A DNA stretch of 42,124 bases, from contig NZ_HG005139.1 of NCBI RefSeq assembly GCF_000455265.1, forward strand, positions 1,605,052 through 1,647,175, given 5' to 3'. Position 1 is the first letter of the stretch. Each line of letters starts with the position of its first letter. Made by a program: the position numbers and the translations under genes. Of this stretch, positions 40,372 through 42,124 are shown in pieces. Under the pieces are notes generated by a model that searched no databases, was not told where the DNA came from, and saw only the letters and a list, made by a program, of their open reading frames with translations. Origin of the DNA: Paenibacillus antibioticophila. Its GTDB lineage: Bacteria; Bacillota; Bacilli; Paenibacillales; Paenibacillaceae.

Positions 40372-41361
40372 TCAGTTCCCGTACAGCAAGCTCAAGGCTT
40401 GACCGGTCACGACAAATGGTTCCTGATGAAGCTTCTCAAGCGTGAATTCCGCAATCAAATCCGAAGCTGCAAGCGGCTCGAAATGGTCGATCAGGCCGCT
40501 GACATAGGCAAGCCACCCTATGAGGGTCGTCGGCAAAACGCCGTCGCTGCGCAGGCAGGCGATGCTCAGATCACCATGACGCTTGGCAAGGCGGGTGCCA
40601 TCGGCTCCAAGCAGTAACGGCGCATGAGCGAAAGAAGGGATCTGTTCTCCCCAGCTGAGCGCCCGATAGAGCTGAATCTGTCTTGGTGTCGAATCAAGGA
40701 GGTCATCTCCGCGGAGCACATCCGTGATCTCCATCAGGGCATCGTCAACCGTTACGGCTAACTGATAAGAATACATGCCGTCAGCTCGGCGAACGACAAA
40801 ATCACCGCCACTACCGGGCGAAAATTGCTGAGCTCCGGCAATGCCATCCTGGAAGCACAATAATTGATCCTGCGGCACTTCGGGCAGTGCAAAGCGCAGG
40901 GAAGGCGTCTTCCTGCGAGCGCGCTCAGCACGCTCTGTCTTCGTCAATCGCCGGCAGGCTCCGGAATAGGGAGCGCCCTCCGATGCCAATCCGTGAGGAG
41001 CGCCTGCAATGCCATGAAGCTCGGCCCGGCTGCAATAGCATGGGTAGAGAAGCCCTTCGGCTTCCAGCCGATTCAGCGCATCAGCGTACAACTCCAGCCG
41101 CTGGCTCTGGAAATAAGGAGAATGGGGCTCCAGAGCTCCGGGGCCTTCATCCCAATCCAGACCAAGCCAGCGCAGGTCATCCATGATTTGAACCGATTTC
41201 TCCGGTCTGGAGCGCTGAAGATCAATGTCTTCAATACGCAACAGGAATACGCCGTTTGCCGCACGCATTTGCAGCCATGAGAGCAGGGCGATTTTGGCGT
41301 TTCCCAGATGCATGTCTCCAGAGGGCGTCGGTGCGAATCGTCCTCTTCTTGTTGAATCCAT
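40372..41361 (-). CDS. gluQ: glutamyl-Q tRNA(Asp) synthetase (GluQRS)
   Basis: GluQRS attaches glutamate to queuosine at position 34 of tRNA(Asp). It is a truncated GluRS lacking the anticodon-binding domain: 329 aa, as here. The HIGH-like motif is FAPTPSGDMHLGNAK, the KMSKS-like motif LAKRHGD. A zinc site lies at CYCSRAELHG with a distal GACRR (Cys-x-Cys...Tyr-x3-Cys). IEDIDLQRSRP and RGDDLLDSTPRQIQLY are further family marks. AGGAAGTGA precedes the ATG. It implies queuosine-modified tRNA in this organism. Confidence 0.93.
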   Translation of the reverse strand: MDSTRRGRFAPTPSGDMHLGNAKIALLSWLQMRAANGVFLLRIEDIDLQRSRPEKSVQIMDDLRWLGLDWDEGPGALEPHSPYFQSQRLELYADALNRLEAEGLLYPCYCSRAELHGIAGAPHGLASEGAPYSGACRRLTKTERAERARRKTPSLRFALPEVPQDQLLCFQDGIAGAQQFSPGSGGDFVVRRADGMYSYQLAVTVDDALMEITDVLRGDDLLDSTPRQIQLYRALSWGEQIPSFAHAPLLLGADGTRLAKRHGDLSIACLRSDGVLPTTLIGWLAYVSGLIDHFEPLAASDLIAEFTLEKLHQEPFVVTGQALSLLYGN

Positions 41362-41533
41362 GGCAGTTCACTTCCTCTTGAATCAAGAAATGTCATTTTA
41401 ATATTATACAAGCCAATCTTTATGCCGAAAAGAACTCACCTTCACCGGGCGGAAATGATTCCATGATCAAAGGATGGCAGCTGTGGTAAAATTGCTGTGA
41501 TGATGGATAGCTTAAACGTGCAAGGAGATCAGA

Positions 41534-42124
41534 ATGAATCAAATTAGAATGCCGATTGATGAAGTCATACCTGAGATAAAGCAGCATCTGGAACATTCGG
41601 GAGCGGCGGTCCTGATCGCTGAGCCGGGAGCGGGAAAGACAACCCGGACACCGCTGGAACTGCTCCAAACGCCCTGGATGGCCGATATGGGGATGATTCT
41701 GCTGGAGCCCCGCAGAATGGCAGCCAGATCGGCAGCGGTCTATATGGCTGCACAGCTTGGCGAGCCGGTTGGAGAGACGGTCGGCTACCGGATTCGAAGC
41801 GAGAGCAAGACCTCTTCCCGCACGCGGATCACGGTGGTTACCGAAGGAATCCTGACTCGGATGCTCCAGCATGACCCTGCCTTGACCGGGATCGGGCTGA
41901 TACTATTCGATGAATTTCATGAGCGGAGCATCCACGCCGATCTCGGGCTGGCCTTGACACTTCAAAGCCGCGAGCTGCTGCGGGAGGATCTGCGGGTGCT
42001 TGTGATGTCGGCGACGCTGGATGCGGAGCCGGTGGCGGCGCTGCTTGGCGGCGCACCGATCGTCGAGAGCCGGGGCGTCATGTATCCGGTCGAGACGATC
42101 TATCTGAGACTGCCAAGGCACACG
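41534..42124 (+). CDS. hrpB: ATP-dependent helicase HrpB (3' truncated by window)
   Basis: The first 197 codons of a DEAH-box helicase; the frame is open to the last base. It starts MNQIRMPIDEVIPEIKQHLE, with AAGGAGATC before the ATG. Motif I is AEPGAGKTTRTP, Ia LEPRRMAARSAA, Ib VTEGILTRML, motif II is the unusual DEFHERS (Phe at the third position, as in HrpB), motif III SATLDAEPV. Full HrpB proteins are about 800-850 aa. Role in Bacilli not established; in other bacteria it is an RNA-helicase-like protein. Divergent from gluQ. Confidence 0.92.
   Translation, partial: MNQIRMPIDEVIPEIKQHLEHSGAAVLIAEPGAGKTTRTPLELLQTPWMADMGMILLEPRRMAARSAAVYMAAQLGEPVGETVGYRIRSESKTSSRTRITVVTEGILTRMLQHDPALTGIGLILFDEFHERSIHADLGLALTLQSRELLREDLRVLVMSATLDAEPVAALLGGAPIVESRGVMYPVETIYLRLPRHT

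Overview
The window looks like a chromosomal segment of a Paenibacillus-type, endospore-forming Firmicute. It carries spore-membrane genes (spoVAC, spoVAD and a DUF421/DUF1657 fusion), a miaB-ricA pair as in Bacillus, a bacillithiol-type reductase (ypdA), an S-layer-homology protein, GGAGG-type ribosome binding sites with some TTG/GTG starts, and moderate GC. Forty-odd genes are visible. I see no rRNA, tRNA or CRISPR array. korA at the left edge and hrpB at the right edge are cut by the window.

Positions 1-5.6 kb hold a KorAB 2-oxoacid:ferredoxin oxidoreductase, PduL phosphotransacylase, and a compact spore operon (2Duf-SpoVAC-SpoVAD, minus strand) with a separate DUF1657 gene on the other strand. 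Positions 5.7-10.8 kb hold miaB-ricA, a hotdog thioesterase, and a Nudix/winged-helix NrtR-like regulator (split by a one-base frameshift) directly upstream of pncB, the NAD salvage enzyme. Positions 11-15.7 kb hold a second oxidoreductase of the pyruvate:ferredoxin type (gamma-delta and alpha-beta fusions). Its two genes are separated by a 212-bp MITE-like insertion with a 10-bp target duplication. An AcuI/YhdH-type reductase follows.

Positions 15.8-19.7 kb hold a putative lipoprotein, moaB, a COG0523 GTPase with a His-rich metal loop, a Cys-rich four-helix copper-binding protein and an SLH protein. Positions 19.7-22.4 kb are a gene-free repeat island. An IS256-family element with a frameshifted transposase sits in the second unit of a ~52-bp tandem array, and both are flanked by two inverted copies of a 136-bp hairpin repeat.

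Positions 22.4-26.6 kb carry a BmrC/BmrD-like heterodimeric ABC exporter. Its leader has a promoter, a 33-35 codon ORF and an intrinsic terminator, the layout of translation-coupled attenuation. Positions 26.6-35.8 kb carry a YneR-like HesB relative, a phosphotransferase-fold kinase, a homodimeric-type ABC exporter, DUF441, YpdA, a HAD hydrolase, an RsgA-type GTPase and an esterase. The RsgA gene is preceded by its own promoter, a 31-codon ORF and two terminators with cross-pairing arms. Positions 35.9-42.1 kb hold two small orphan ORFs, an unrecognised 257-aa protein, a GntR-ABC-permease operon with a palindromic operator, an SDR, gluQRS and hrpB.

The most notable items are the two attenuator-like leaders, the dispersed MITE family (one intact copy and three deleted copies) and the minimal 2Duf/SpoVAC/SpoVAD locus without SpoVAEb. 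All family assignments come from reading motifs; no database search was run.
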